64,000 nt of DNA from Microtetraspora niveoalba (GTDB lineage Bacteria; Actinomycetota; Actinomycetes; Streptosporangiales; Streptosporangiaceae). The notes beneath the pieces are model-generated. The model ran no database searches and was not told the origin of the DNA. It saw only the letters and a list, made by a program, of their open reading frames with translations. The stretch is taken from contig NZ_BBYM01000036.1 in the NCBI RefSeq assembly GCF_001570405.1, positions 25,809-89,808 on the forward strand, written 5' to 3'. Shown here in pieces: positions 1 to 9,771 of the stretch (positions are counted from its first letter, which is position 1; every line of letters begins with the position of its first letter). The translations under genes were made by a program, and so were the position numbers.

Positions 1-6
1 TTGAGT

Positions 7-312
7 ATGAGCACCGAACCCAAGACGACGACGATCCGGGTCAGCTTCGTCACGCGCGACGAGATCGCGAAACTCGCCGAACAGGAAGGAAAATCCATGA
101 CGGCAGTGGTGGAACAGGCCATCCGGCAGTACGAGAGGAAGCAGTTCTGGACGAAGGTGCGGGCGCAGATCGAGCGGACCAAGCAAGAGGACCCGGAGGC
201 GTGGGAGGACTACCTGACGGAGGTTCAGCAGATCGATGGTGCGCGATCCACTTCCGTGAAGATCGCCCCCGAGTGGGAAGGGCTCGTCGACCTGCCCGAA
301 GGAGACCGGTGA
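7..312 (+). CDS. Ribbon-helix-helix antitoxin-like protein
   Basis: A small protein of about 101 residues. Its N-terminal half (TTIRVSFVTRDEIAKLAEQ, followed by a second helix ending near AIRQYERK) has the beta-helix-helix pattern of RHH/MetJ-Arc regulators, with a hydrophilic C-terminal tail. ATG at 7 is preferred, but an in-frame TTG at position 1 is possible and the gene lies at the window edge, so its 5' end is uncertain. It overlaps the next gene by 4 bp (GTGA). That gene is a MazF-like toxin, so this protein is most likely the cognate antitoxin: it would bind the toxin through its C-terminal tail and repress the operon through the RHH domain. The family role is known; the pairing is inferred from context. 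Confidence 0.8.
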   Translation: MSTEPKTTTIRVSFVTRDEIAKLAEQEGKSMTAVVEQAIRQYERKQFWTKVRAQIERTKQEDPEAWEDYLTEVQQIDGARSTSVKIAPEWEGLVDLPEGDR

Positions 313-644
313 AGAAGATTTCACAGGGAGAGATCTGGTTCGCCGACTTCGGCGCGCCGGTCGGACGGGAGCAGGCGTACCCGCGTCCCGCGCTCGTGAT
401 CAGCAACGACGACTACAACACGGCGGGCTTCGAACTCGTCATCGCCGTTCCCCTCACGACCAGGGAGCGCGGATGGAACCACCATGTGGAGATCCCCCCT
501 GGTGATTCCGGCCTGCGCAAGACGAGCTGGGCGATGGTCCAGCAGGTCAGGTCGCTCTCTCCCCTGCGGTTCTCGGCGAGGCTCGGCGAGGTGCCCCCGG
601 AGAAGGTCGAAGAAGTCCTCGGCGTGCTGGGGCGGATGGTCTAG
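309..644 (+). CDS. MazF/PemK-family endoribonuclease toxin
   Basis: 111 residues starting at a GTG that overlaps the antitoxin stop. The N-terminal GEIWFADFGAPVGREQAYPR, the RPALVISNDDYN strand and the later TSWAMVQQVRSLS segment match the MazF/PemK fold: the G-x-I-W start, the R-P-(A/V)-(L/V)-V-(I/V)-S block and the conserved Ser/Thr before the Q-V-R strand. MazF proteins cleave mRNA at short sequences and are neutralised by the antitoxin encoded just upstream. Length is normal for the family. A perfect 14-bp hairpin begins 8 bp after the stop. The target sequence cannot be predicted. Confidence 0.9.
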   Translation: MKKISQGEIWFADFGAPVGREQAYPRPALVISNDDYNTAGFELVIAVPLTTRERGWNHHVEIPPGDSGLRKTSWAMVQQVRSLSPLRFSARLGEVPPEKVEEVLGVLGRMV

Positions 645-651
645 AAAGCAC

Positions 652-696
652 CGGAGCCGTCCGGGGCGGGAGGGTGTCCCGGCCCGGACGGCTCCG
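652..696. terminator. Bidirectional terminator between mazF-like gene and acn
   Basis: Perfect 14-bp inverted repeat (652-665 with 683-696, CGGAGCCGTCCGGG and its complement) around a 17-nt loop, between two convergent genes. There is no clear U-tract, as is common in actinomycetes. Confidence 0.7.
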
Positions 697-799
697 CGGC
701 CTGCTCGAGGTTCACGGCCTCGGGTACGTGCCCGGCGGAGATGTCCGGGGGCACGCCCCGGCCGCCCGCATGGGGCGGCCGGGTTCCGGCGTCCGCCGC

Positions 800-3574
<2,775 letters not shown>

Positions 3575-3653
3575 GACGTTTCGCCTCCCCAGGTTCCGGG
3601 CTGTCAGAAAGTTCGCCTTCGCATCCTCCCGCACCCTCGGATCGCATCCGACA

Positions 3654-3669
3654 GTTAGGTTCACCTAAC
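3654..3669. promoter_or_regulatory. Iron-box-like inverted repeat upstream of acnA
   Basis: GTTAGGT-TC-ACCTAAC is a perfect 7-bp inverted repeat with a 2-nt centre. Its halves resemble the TTAGGT/ACCTAA arms of DtxR/IdeR/DmdR iron boxes. Against the 19-bp box TTAGGTTAGGCTAACCTAA it aligns in both orientations with 12-13 matches, offset by a few bp, as when two dimers bind overlapping sites. Aconitase is an iron-dependent enzyme, so iron control is plausible. The spacing is not canonical. Confidence 0.4.
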
Positions 3670-3683
3670 CGGCGACGCGGGAG

Positions 3684-3729
3684 TCTCTCGATATCAAGAT
3701 ATCTCGGTAGATATCTTGATATCAAATTA
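3684..3729. promoter_or_regulatory. Tandem 18-bp palindromic operators (MarR/TamR-like) upstream of acnA
   Basis: Two near-perfect copies of the palindrome TATCTTGATATCAAGATA lie at 3684-3701 and 3712-3729 (16 of 18 matches each), with centres 28 bp apart. Together they also form a 14-bp perfect inverted repeat (3690-3703 with 3710-3723) around a 6-nt centre. The region is AT-rich in a GC-rich genome. Such sites suit MarR-family dimers. In Streptomyces the MarR-type regulator TamR is reported to control aconitase, which makes it the leading candidate; this link is inference. Confidence 0.65.
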
Positions 3730-3737
3730 AGTGCGGG

Positions 3738-4862
3738 TCAGCCGACAGGGAGCCGGAACTCGTGCACCGTGCCGTACCTCTGGCCGGTGGCCAGCCGCAC
3801 CTCTCCGCTCTTCTGCCCGTAGACGATCGACCACTGGGTGTGGCCCTGCCTGACGCTCGCGAGCAGATCCATCGCCCGGGCCCCCGGCGCCCTGCCCCCG
3901 CTGCCGTCGAGGGCCTCGCTCAGCGTCCGGTAGCGCTGGTCGGCCCGCCGGCTCTCCTCGGTGGACCCGGTGAGGGTGAAGTTCGTCATCGCCTGCCACC
4001 GCCCCTCGCCCCGCCGTACGACCATCTCTCCGCGGTCGAACTCGATGACGGCCGACCGGCCCGCGGCGTCGGCGACCATGTAGTGCAGCGGCGGGCTGTC
4101 GCTGAAGTCGACGTTGTACCGGCCGAAGACCGCGATCGCCTCGTCCACGGTCGCGGCCTCGTCGAGCATCAGCCGCTGGACCCGTACGCTGCCGACGGTG
4201 CGCCGCCCGGCGTCGACCCCCGGCTTCGCCTCGGGCACCGTGGCCATGCCGACGACCAGGCCCTTCGCGTTCATCCCGTCGAACGGCAGCAGCGGGGCGC
4301 CCAGCAGGGCCCTCCTGCCCGCGTCCGTCGTGAAGTCGGCGTCCGACCTCAGCCCGAGGTACGACACGTCGACCATGGAGACCGACGCGTACCCGTCCGG
4401 CGGCGAGGCGAACAGCAGCAGCGCGGGCTGGTGGTCGAAGTCGAAGTTCCGGCCGAACACCGGGTCGGCCGGGTCGCCGTGCGCGGCGAACAGCGAGCAG
4501 CCGAACGCGTCGGGCGTCAGCGTGGGCGCGACCGTCGCGAGGCGGTCGTATCCGCCCTGGTAGGTCATCGTCCACAACGGGTGGTCGTCCACCTTGCGGA
4601 GGGTGGCCAGCGTGGCCGCCTGGTCGCGGGACAGGGCCCCCGCCCCCGGCGCGGCGCCGCTCGCTGCCGGCGTGCTCACCGGGGTCGTGCTCGCGGGCGG
4701 CGCGCTCGTCGCGGCGGCCGAGGGGGCGGGCGCCGCGTCGCCCACGAGGGACGGCGTACCCCTCCCCGCGGCAGGCGCCGGTGGAGCGCCTCCGCCCCCG
4801 CACGCGGCGAGCGCCGCGACGGCGAGCACGAGCGTGACCGTGGTCCAGGAGGCGTTGCCCAT
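3738..4862 (-). CDS. Lipoprotein with linear-amide C-N hydrolase (C45/choloylglycine-hydrolase-like) domain
   Basis: 374 residues. A lipoprotein signal peptide ends in LAAC (Cys21) and is followed by an Ala/Pro/Ser-rich linker to about residue 80. The catalytic region starts at FGCSLFAAHG with Cys122, followed by GRNFDFD at 137-143. This is the Cys plus R-N-F-D pattern of Ntn-hydrolases that cut linear amides (bile-salt hydrolase, penicillin acylase V, acyl-CoA:6-APA transferase relatives). GMNAKGLVVG further on is also typical. In this family the catalytic Cys becomes the N-terminus after self-cleavage; here that would release the catalytic part from the lipid anchor unless the pieces stay associated. 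Substrate unknown. It is convergent with nothing and sits downstream of the YdjM-like gene on the same strand. Confidence 0.75.
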   Translation of the reverse strand: MGNASWTTVTLVLAVAALAACGGGGAPPAPAAGRGTPSLVGDAAPAPSAAATSAPPASTTPVSTPAASGAAPGAGALSRDQAATLATLRKVDDHPLWTMTYQGGYDRLATVAPTLTPDAFGCSLFAAHGDPADPVFGRNFDFDHQPALLLFASPPDGYASVSMVDVSYLGLRSDADFTTDAGRRALLGAPLLPFDGMNAKGLVVGMATVPEAKPGVDAGRRTVGSVRVQRLMLDEAATVDEAIAVFGRYNVDFSDSPPLHYMVADAAGRSAVIEFDRGEMVVRRGEGRWQAMTNFTLTGSTEESRRADQRYRTLSEALDGSGGRAPGARAMDLLASVRQGHTQWSIVYGQKSGEVRLATGQRYGTVHEFRLPVG

Positions 4863-4997
4863 GCCGCCATGATCTCCCGCCGCGCCCCGATTTCGTCGAC
4901 GGATTGTCGGCGTTTTTCGGGAAATCCCGTTGAATGCGGGGTACGCGTGGCCCGGCGGGGCCCTTCCCCCGCCCCGGCACGTACGCGCGCGGCGAGA

Positions 4998-5717
4998 TCA
5001 GGCGGGCATGAGCCGCAGGCAGAGCAGGGCGACGACGGCCAGCGAGAGCGCGGGCGCGAGCACCTTCTGCTCGAACGCCTTCCCGGTCTTGAACCCGATC
5101 TTGTACGGCAGGACCCACCGCCCCTTGATCGGCCACAGCACGGGACACCCGTGCTCGGTCAGGCAGTCGCCGACGACGTGGGTCAGGCACCCGACGCCGA
5201 TGGCGACCCCGAGCCAGGCGTAGCCCACGCCCAGCAGGTGGAAGGTCGCGAAGACCCCGGCGGTGAGGAAGACGTTGACCACCGCCGACGTGAGCGTCTT
5301 CCCCGGGACGCCGATGCCGATGGCGCGCAGCGCGAGCCCGATCATGAGCACCACGACGACGTCGCGCGCGATCGGATAGTTGTCGGCCAGGAAGTACGTT
5401 CCCAGGCCCATCGCGATGGCGAACAGCAACGAGTGGGTGGCGTGCCGGTGCCCGCCGCTGACGACGTTGACCCCCTTGCTCAGCCAGTAGGTGACCGGCC
5501 CGAAGGTCTGGGCGATCGTGGCGCTGGGGTGGTCGAGGTCCGGAAGCATGGCGGCGCCCGCGCAGACCAGCGCTCCGGCGATCAGCTCCGTCGGGCTGAG
5601 CACGTTGGCGGTCACCGAGGCGAGTTCCGGCGCGATCACGGCCGGAAGCGCGGCCAGCCCGGGGGCGATCCCGAGCCACACGACCGCCCCGCTCAGCGAG
5701 TGCGAGTGTCCCATCAT
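4998..5717 (-). CDS. YdjM/DUF457-family integral membrane protein (putative metal-dependent hydrolase)
   Basis: About 239 residues with several membrane segments. MMGHSHSLSGAVVWL at the start, PDLDHPSA, HRHATHSLL and HVVGDCLTEHG match the His/Asp motifs of the YdjM family, which are called membrane metal-dependent hydrolases (E. coli YdjM is LexA-regulated). Start: ATG at 5717 (or 5714). An upstream in-frame TTG at 5759 would add 14 residues that the family lacks. No strong ribosome binding site is visible. Reaction unknown. Confidence 0.75.
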   Translation of the reverse strand: MMGHSHSLSGAVVWLGIAPGLAALPAVIAPELASVTANVLSPTELIAGALVCAGAAMLPDLDHPSATIAQTFGPVTYWLSKGVNVVSGGHRHATHSLLFAIAMGLGTYFLADNYPIARDVVVVLMIGLALRAIGIGVPGKTLTSAVVNVFLTAGVFATFHLLGVGYAWLGVAIGVGCLTHVVGDCLTEHGCPVLWPIKGRWVLPYKIGFKTGKAFEQKVLAPALSLAVVALLCLRLMPA

Positions 5718-5909
5718 GTCCAGATCACGCCTGGTAATGCTACGGGAAAGGACCGACAAAATCGATCTTTACCGTACGTGGCGCGTTCCATGGCCCCGAA
5801 CGGCGCGGCTCGCGGCGCGTTCCGCGGCGGTCTCCGGGCGACACGGCTCCGGGACAGGGACGATGCCGGTCGGGCTCCGGCGGGGCCGGTCAGGACGGGG
5901 AGAAAACGA

Positions 5910-5971
5910 AGACGGGATCGTTCCGCTCCAAGAGCACCCCCCAGCCCTCTCAGAGCAGAACAATCCCGTCT
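5910..5971 (-). terminator. Long hairpin terminator downstream of MFS gene
   Basis: Arms 5910-5928 and 5953-5971 are complementary over 19 bp with two differences. Both differences become G-U pairs in RNA copied leftwards, so the helix is complete only in that transcript. The leftward RNA then runs into a T-rich stretch (CGTTTTCT). It lies 66 bp after the MFS stop and fits an intrinsic terminator. Confidence 0.6.
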
Positions 5972-6036
5972 GTTAGTCGCAACGCCCGTGTTCCGGGCTA
6001 TGTTCCCGCATTCCCCGCAAATTCCTGTGATCTAGG

Positions 6037-7401
6037 TCACGAGCCCGCTGACCTGCTGAGTTCCGCCGTCGTGACGGTCCGCAGGAAGGGGATCGGGAGC
6101 ATCGCCACCATCACCGCGAACAGCGCGAACGCCGTCCGGATTCCGAAGACCTCGGCGAGCAGCCCGCCGAGGGCCGCGCCGAGCGGGAGCGTCCCCCAGC
6201 CGAGCAGCCGGGACGCCGCGCCGTACCTTCCGAGGAGCCGGTCGGGGACGAGCGCCTGCGCGATCGTGCGGGAGTTGACCGTCCAGAGCGTGCCGCCCAT
6301 GCCGCCGGCGAACGCCGCGGCCGCCACCGCCCAGGCCGCCGGGAAGATCGCCGGAACACCCATCATGAGGAACGTGCCGACGAGGTCGGCGAAGAGCGCC
6401 CACCTGACGCCCAGCAGGCGGTTGATCACGGCGACCAGTGCCGCGCCCGCCAGCCCGCCCAGCCCGATCGCGCTGATCAGGAACCCGTACTCGGCGGCGT
6501 CCGCCTCCAGCACGGAGGCGGCGTAGGACGGCAGCAGCGCCAGCCACGCGCTCCACGACGCGGCGAGCACGGCGATCGTCAGCGTGAGGGTGCGCAGCAG
6601 GCGATGCCGCCACACGAAGCCGAGCCCCTCCCGGATCTCCGCGACCACGCCGGCCGTGCCGCCGCCTTCGGGGGTGCGCCCCGGCGAGGCGGGAACGGGA
6701 CGGAACCGGCCGGCCAGCATGGCGATGAGCACCGCCCCCACGGCGAACGCCGCCGCCACGGAGCCCAGCGCGATCGCGGCGCCCAGCCCCACGAGGAGCC
6801 CGCCCACCGCGGGGCCGCAGAACTCGTTGGCCAGCGTCTCGGCCCCGGCGACCCAGGCGTTCGTCCGCGCCCGCCGCTCCGGCGGCACGGCTGCGGGCAC
6901 GAGGGCGCCGCCGGCGGTGTTGGCCACGACCTCGGCGAGCCCGACGACGAGCCCGCACGCGTACAGGACGGGCAGGGAGGACGCCCGCGCCGCGACGGCG
7001 GCGAGCAGTCCCGCGACGGCCGCCAGCCGGACCAGGTCGGCCACGATGACGAGCATGCGCCGGTCGGCGCGGTCGGCGAGCACGCCGACCGGCAGCGAGG
7101 CGACCAGCCACGGAAGCGTGAGCGTGAGGCCGACCAGCGCGACCTGGCCCGGCGAGCCGCCCAGCCCCACGGCGAGCAGCGGCAACACGATCTTCAGGAC
7201 CCCGTCCGCCACGTTGGTCATCGCGGTGAAGGCGACGAGCACGACCTCGTTCCGGCGGGCACGGGACGGTTCGCCCGGCGCGGCGACCGGCTCCGCCGCC
7301 TCGGGGGACGTCCGGCCCGGACTCGCCTCGGCATCGCCCGTCCCGGTGACGACCGCGCCTTCGACGCGGCCGGGAGCGGCACGCACGCCATCCTCGATCA
7401 T
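6037..7401 (-). CDS. MFS transporter, multidrug-efflux type
   Basis: 454 residues with about 12 predicted membrane segments. After a ~50-residue hydrophilic N-terminus the first helix carries AFTAMTNVADGVLKIVLPLLA; the MFS loop motif appears as GVLADRADRRML. It resembles MFS_3/enterobactin-exporter-like efflux proteins that use the proton gradient. ATG at 7401 is chosen; TTG/GTG codons 6-12 nt upstream are in frame, and there is no strong ribosome site. A perfect 8-bp inverted repeat covers the translation start region, so repression at the start is likely. Substrate unknown. Confidence 0.8.
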   Translation of the reverse strand: MIEDGVRAAPGRVEGAVVTGTGDAEASPGRTSPEAAEPVAAPGEPSRARRNEVVLVAFTAMTNVADGVLKIVLPLLAVGLGGSPGQVALVGLTLTLPWLVASLPVGVLADRADRRMLVIVADLVRLAAVAGLLAAVAARASSLPVLYACGLVVGLAEVVANTAGGALVPAAVPPERRARTNAWVAGAETLANEFCGPAVGGLLVGLGAAIALGSVAAAFAVGAVLIAMLAGRFRPVPASPGRTPEGGGTAGVVAEIREGLGFVWRHRLLRTLTLTIAVLAASWSAWLALLPSYAASVLEADAAEYGFLISAIGLGGLAGAALVAVINRLLGVRWALFADLVGTFLMMGVPAIFPAAWAVAAAAFAGGMGGTLWTVNSRTIAQALVPDRLLGRYGAASRLLGWGTLPLGAALGGLLAEVFGIRTAFALFAVMVAMLPIPFLRTVTTAELSRSAGS

Positions 7402-7403
7402 TA

Positions 7404-7430
7404 ACACCACCAAAGTTGTTTAGGTGGTGT
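7404..7430. promoter_or_regulatory. Operator-like inverted repeat at the MFS gene start
   Basis: ACACCACC (7404-7411) and GGTGGTGT (7423-7430) form a perfect 8-bp inverted repeat with an 11-nt AT-rich centre. It begins 3 bp upstream of the MFS start codon. The symmetry and position suit a repressor site for an efflux gene; the repressor may be the divergent PadR protein or another one. Confidence 0.5.
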
Positions 7431-7512
7431 CACCATAGCGACTTCAGGGGGATCTGCTCAAGGTCGCGAAGTTCGCGAGGGGTTGTCGGCATAAGGGGTG
7501 TTGCTTCAGTAA

Positions 7513-7546
7513 TGTTCTCGATATATCGTTGAAGCATCGAAGAACA
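7513..7546. promoter_or_regulatory. PadR-type autoregulatory operator candidate
   Basis: The palindrome CGATATATCG (7519-7528) lies inside a wider inverted repeat, TGTTCT (7513-7518) with AGAACA (7541-7546). It is 22-55 bp upstream of the PadR start. Similar CGATATATCG elements upstream of Gly-rich PadR genes are familiar from actinomycetes (from memory). Confidence 0.5.
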
Positions 7547-7567
7547 ATCGACATCAGGAGACACATC

Positions 7568-8317
7568 ATGAATCCGGCGTATGCCATGCGAGGGCCCTGG
7601 GCCCACCACCACTTCGGCCACGCCATGCGGCAGTCCCTCCGCGAGGCCATGATCCGCGGCGCCGCGGCCTGGCACTCCGGCCACCACGGCGGCCCGCCTC
7701 GACCCGACGGCCCCGACGCGCGCGACGAGGGCGGCCCGTACGAGCGGCGGCATCGCGGAGCGCCGTGGGGGCGCGGCCCCTGGGGCGGCTTCGGTCCCGG
7801 CGGCCCCTTCGGCGGGCCGGGCTTCCCGTTCGGCGGGCGCGGCTTCGGCCGGGGACGCAAGGCCAAGCGGGGCGACGTACGCGCCGCGATCCTCGCCCTG
7901 CTCGCCGAGGAGCCGCGCAACGGCTACCAGATCATCCAGGAGATCGCCCAGCGCAGCCAGGGCGGGTGGAAGCCCAGCCCGGGCGCCGTCTACCCCGCGC
8001 TCCAGCAACTCACCGACGAGGGCCTGGTCCGCGCCGACGAGACGGAGGGCCGCAAGACCTTCCGCCTGACCGACGCCGGGCGCTCCTACATCGCCGAGCA
8101 CGCGGAGGAGGTCCGCGCCCCCTGGGAGGAGATGACGCCGGACATCGGCGAGAACGTGCACGAGCTGTTCGACCTGTCCCGCCAGGCCGCCTCCGCGCTG
8201 TTCCAGATCGCGCAGACCGGCACCGAGGCCCAGGTCAGGCAGGCCAGGCAGGTGCTGGTCGAGACCCGCCGCAAGCTGTACCACATCCTCGCCGAGGGCG
8301 ACCCGGACGAGGAGTGA
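7568..8317 (+). CDS. PadR-family transcriptional regulator with Gly/His-rich N-terminus
   Basis: 249 residues. The first ~95 residues are rich in Gly, Pro, Arg and His (repeated GPWG, GGPFGGP). A winged-helix PadR domain follows at about residues 98-180 (GDVRAAILALLAEEPRNGYQ, GAVYPALQQLTDEGLV, RKTFRLTDAG). A C-terminal helical part for dimerisation ends the protein. ATG at 7568 has AGGAG 7 nt upstream; an earlier in-frame ATG at 7529 lies within the operator. PadR proteins are usually repressors that respond to small molecules or stress. It is followed closely by the DUF1707 gene and may regulate the divergent MFS exporter as well as itself. Confidence 0.88.
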   Translation: MNPAYAMRGPWAHHHFGHAMRQSLREAMIRGAAAWHSGHHGGPPRPDGPDARDEGGPYERRHRGAPWGRGPWGGFGPGGPFGGPGFPFGGRGFGRGRKAKRGDVRAAILALLAEEPRNGYQIIQEIAQRSQGGWKPSPGAVYPALQQLTDEGLVRADETEGRKTFRLTDAGRSYIAEHAEEVRAPWEEMTPDIGENVHELFDLSRQAASALFQIAQTGTEAQVRQARQVLVETRRKLYHILAEGDPDEE

Positions 8318-8380
8318 CCGGCATGTCCCCCTCCCCCAGGCCCCTCACATGTCCCCGTACGAAGAGGTGAGGTGATCGAC

Positions 8381-9043
8381 ATGGCTTCCGCCGAGCAGCC
8401 ACCGCGGCCACAGGGGTCGCAGCGGTCGCGTCAGCGATCGGAGCCGGCGCCGCGTGACGGGCTCCGCGTCGGAGACCGCGAGCGCGACGAGGTGACCCGG
8501 GCCGTGCACGACGCGTTCGTCCAGGGCCGCATCACCCGCGAGGAGCTGGACGAGCGCCTGGACGCCACGCTCGCCGCGAAGACCGAGGGCGACCTGCGCC
8601 GGGTGACCGCCGACCTGCCCGGCGTTTACGGCCGCGAGCCGGGCGGCGTACACGAGGGACCCCCTTGGGCGCCCGACCGGCGGGGACACGGCCCGTGGGC
8701 CACCGGGACCGGTCACCGTCCGTGGACCGCGGGCGATCCCGGCGTGGCCCCGTCGATGGCGGGCGGCCCGTGGGGCCCCGGCGCCGGCCTCGCCCCGTGG
8801 AGCCGCCGGGCGGCCGAGGCGCGGCGCGGGCCATACGGGAGGCGTCGCGGCGGCCCGCCGCCGATCGCCTTGCTGATCCCGGCGGCCCTCGTCACCGTGG
8901 CGCTCGTGTCGGGGGTGGCCTGGCCGCTGTTCGCGGCGATCAAGGTGCTCTTCTTCGCCTGGATCGTGATGGCCGTGCTCGGCCTCGCCCATCACGGCCG
9001 CTTCCACCGGCGTCATCGGCACGGCGGCCGGATCCGCGCCTGA
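8381..9043 (+). CDS. DUF1707 (SHOCT-like) membrane protein
   Basis: 220 residues. The N-terminal DUF1707 module lies at about residues 25-80 (LRVGDRERDEVTRAVHDAF, GRITREELDERLDATLAAKT). A Gly/Pro/Arg-rich linker and a C-terminal hydrophobic hairpin (from about residue 160, PIALLIPAALVTVALVSG) follow. ATG at 8381 has AGGTGAGG exactly 8 nt upstream and is preferred over GTG at 8372. It lies 63 bp downstream of the PadR gene on the same strand, a pairing often seen in actinomycetes. No biochemical function is known for the family. Confidence 0.8.
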   Translation: MASAEQPPRPQGSQRSRQRSEPAPRDGLRVGDRERDEVTRAVHDAFVQGRITREELDERLDATLAAKTEGDLRRVTADLPGVYGREPGGVHEGPPWAPDRRGHGPWATGTGHRPWTAGDPGVAPSMAGGPWGPGAGLAPWSRRAAEARRGPYGRRRGGPPPIALLIPAALVTVALVSGVAWPLFAAIKVLFFAWIVMAVLGLAHHGRFHRRHRHGGRIRA

Positions 9044-9096
9044 CAGCGCCTTGCCGGTCCCGCGCCGCCGGGCGTCTCGCCCCTGACTCCGTCAGC

Positions 9097-9771
9097 TCAG
9101 CCGGTACCGGCCTCCGGGCCGCCGTGCACCAGGCCGGCCTCGTAGGCGACGATCGCGGCCTGGACGCGGTTGTTCAGATCGAGCCGAAGCAGGATCGCGC
9201 TGACGTGGGACTTGACGGTGCCCTCCGAGAGGAAGAGCTCACGGCCGATGTCCTGGTTGGACATGCCCCGGCCGACGAGGACGAGCACCTCGCGCTCTCG
9301 CGGGGTCAGCGCCTCCACGCGCCTGCGGGCGGCGTCCGCTCTGGAGAGGCGGCCGCCGCCCAGCCGTGTGATGACCTTCCGCGCGATCCTCGGCGACAGG
9401 TACGCCGCGCCGTCGGCGACCGCTCGCACCCCGATGATCAGCTCACGCGGGTCGGCGGCCTTGAGCAGGAAACCGGCTGCTCCTTCGGCGAGTGCTCTGG
9501 AGACGTACTCGTCCTCGTCGAACGTGGTCAGCATGATGACCGCGACGTCGGGAGCGGCGGCGCGCAGCTCGGCGACGGCGGACAGGCCGTCGAGGCGGGG
9601 CATGCGGATGTCGAGCATGGCGATGTCGGGCCGGTGCGCGCGCACCAGCTCGACCGCCTCGCGTCCGTCGGCGGCCTCGGCGACCACCTCGATCTCCGGG
9701 TCGGTGGTCAGGATCGACCTCACCCCCACCCGGATCATGGCCTCGTCGTCGGCCAGCACCACCCGGATCAC
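9097..9771 (-). CDS. NarL/LuxR-family response regulator
   Basis: 224 residues. A receiver domain with Asp54 in AMLDIRMPRLDG as the phosphorylation site and acidic residues ADDE at 7-10 is followed by a C-terminal LuxR helix-turn-helix (LTPREREVLVLVGRGMSNQD, SEGTVKSHVSAIL). GTG start at 9771 overlaps the kinase stop by 4 bp (GTGA), so the two are translationally coupled. It would act as the DNA-binding output of the upstream kinase. Confidence 0.93.
   Translation of the reverse strand: MIRVVLADDEAMIRVGVRSILTTDPEIEVVAEAADGREAVELVRAHRPDIAMLDIRMPRLDGLSAVAELRAAAPDVAVIMLTTFDEDEYVSRALAEGAAGFLLKAADPRELIIGVRAVADGAAYLSPRIARKVITRLGGGRLSRADAARRRVEALTPREREVLVLVGRGMSNQDIGRELFLSEGTVKSHVSAILLRLDLNNRVQAAIVAYEAGLVHGGPEAGTG

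Noticed and set aside
3654..3669. Canonical IdeR/DmdR iron box
   Set aside because: Arms fit but the spacing does not match the 19-bp consensus; kept only as iron-box-like.
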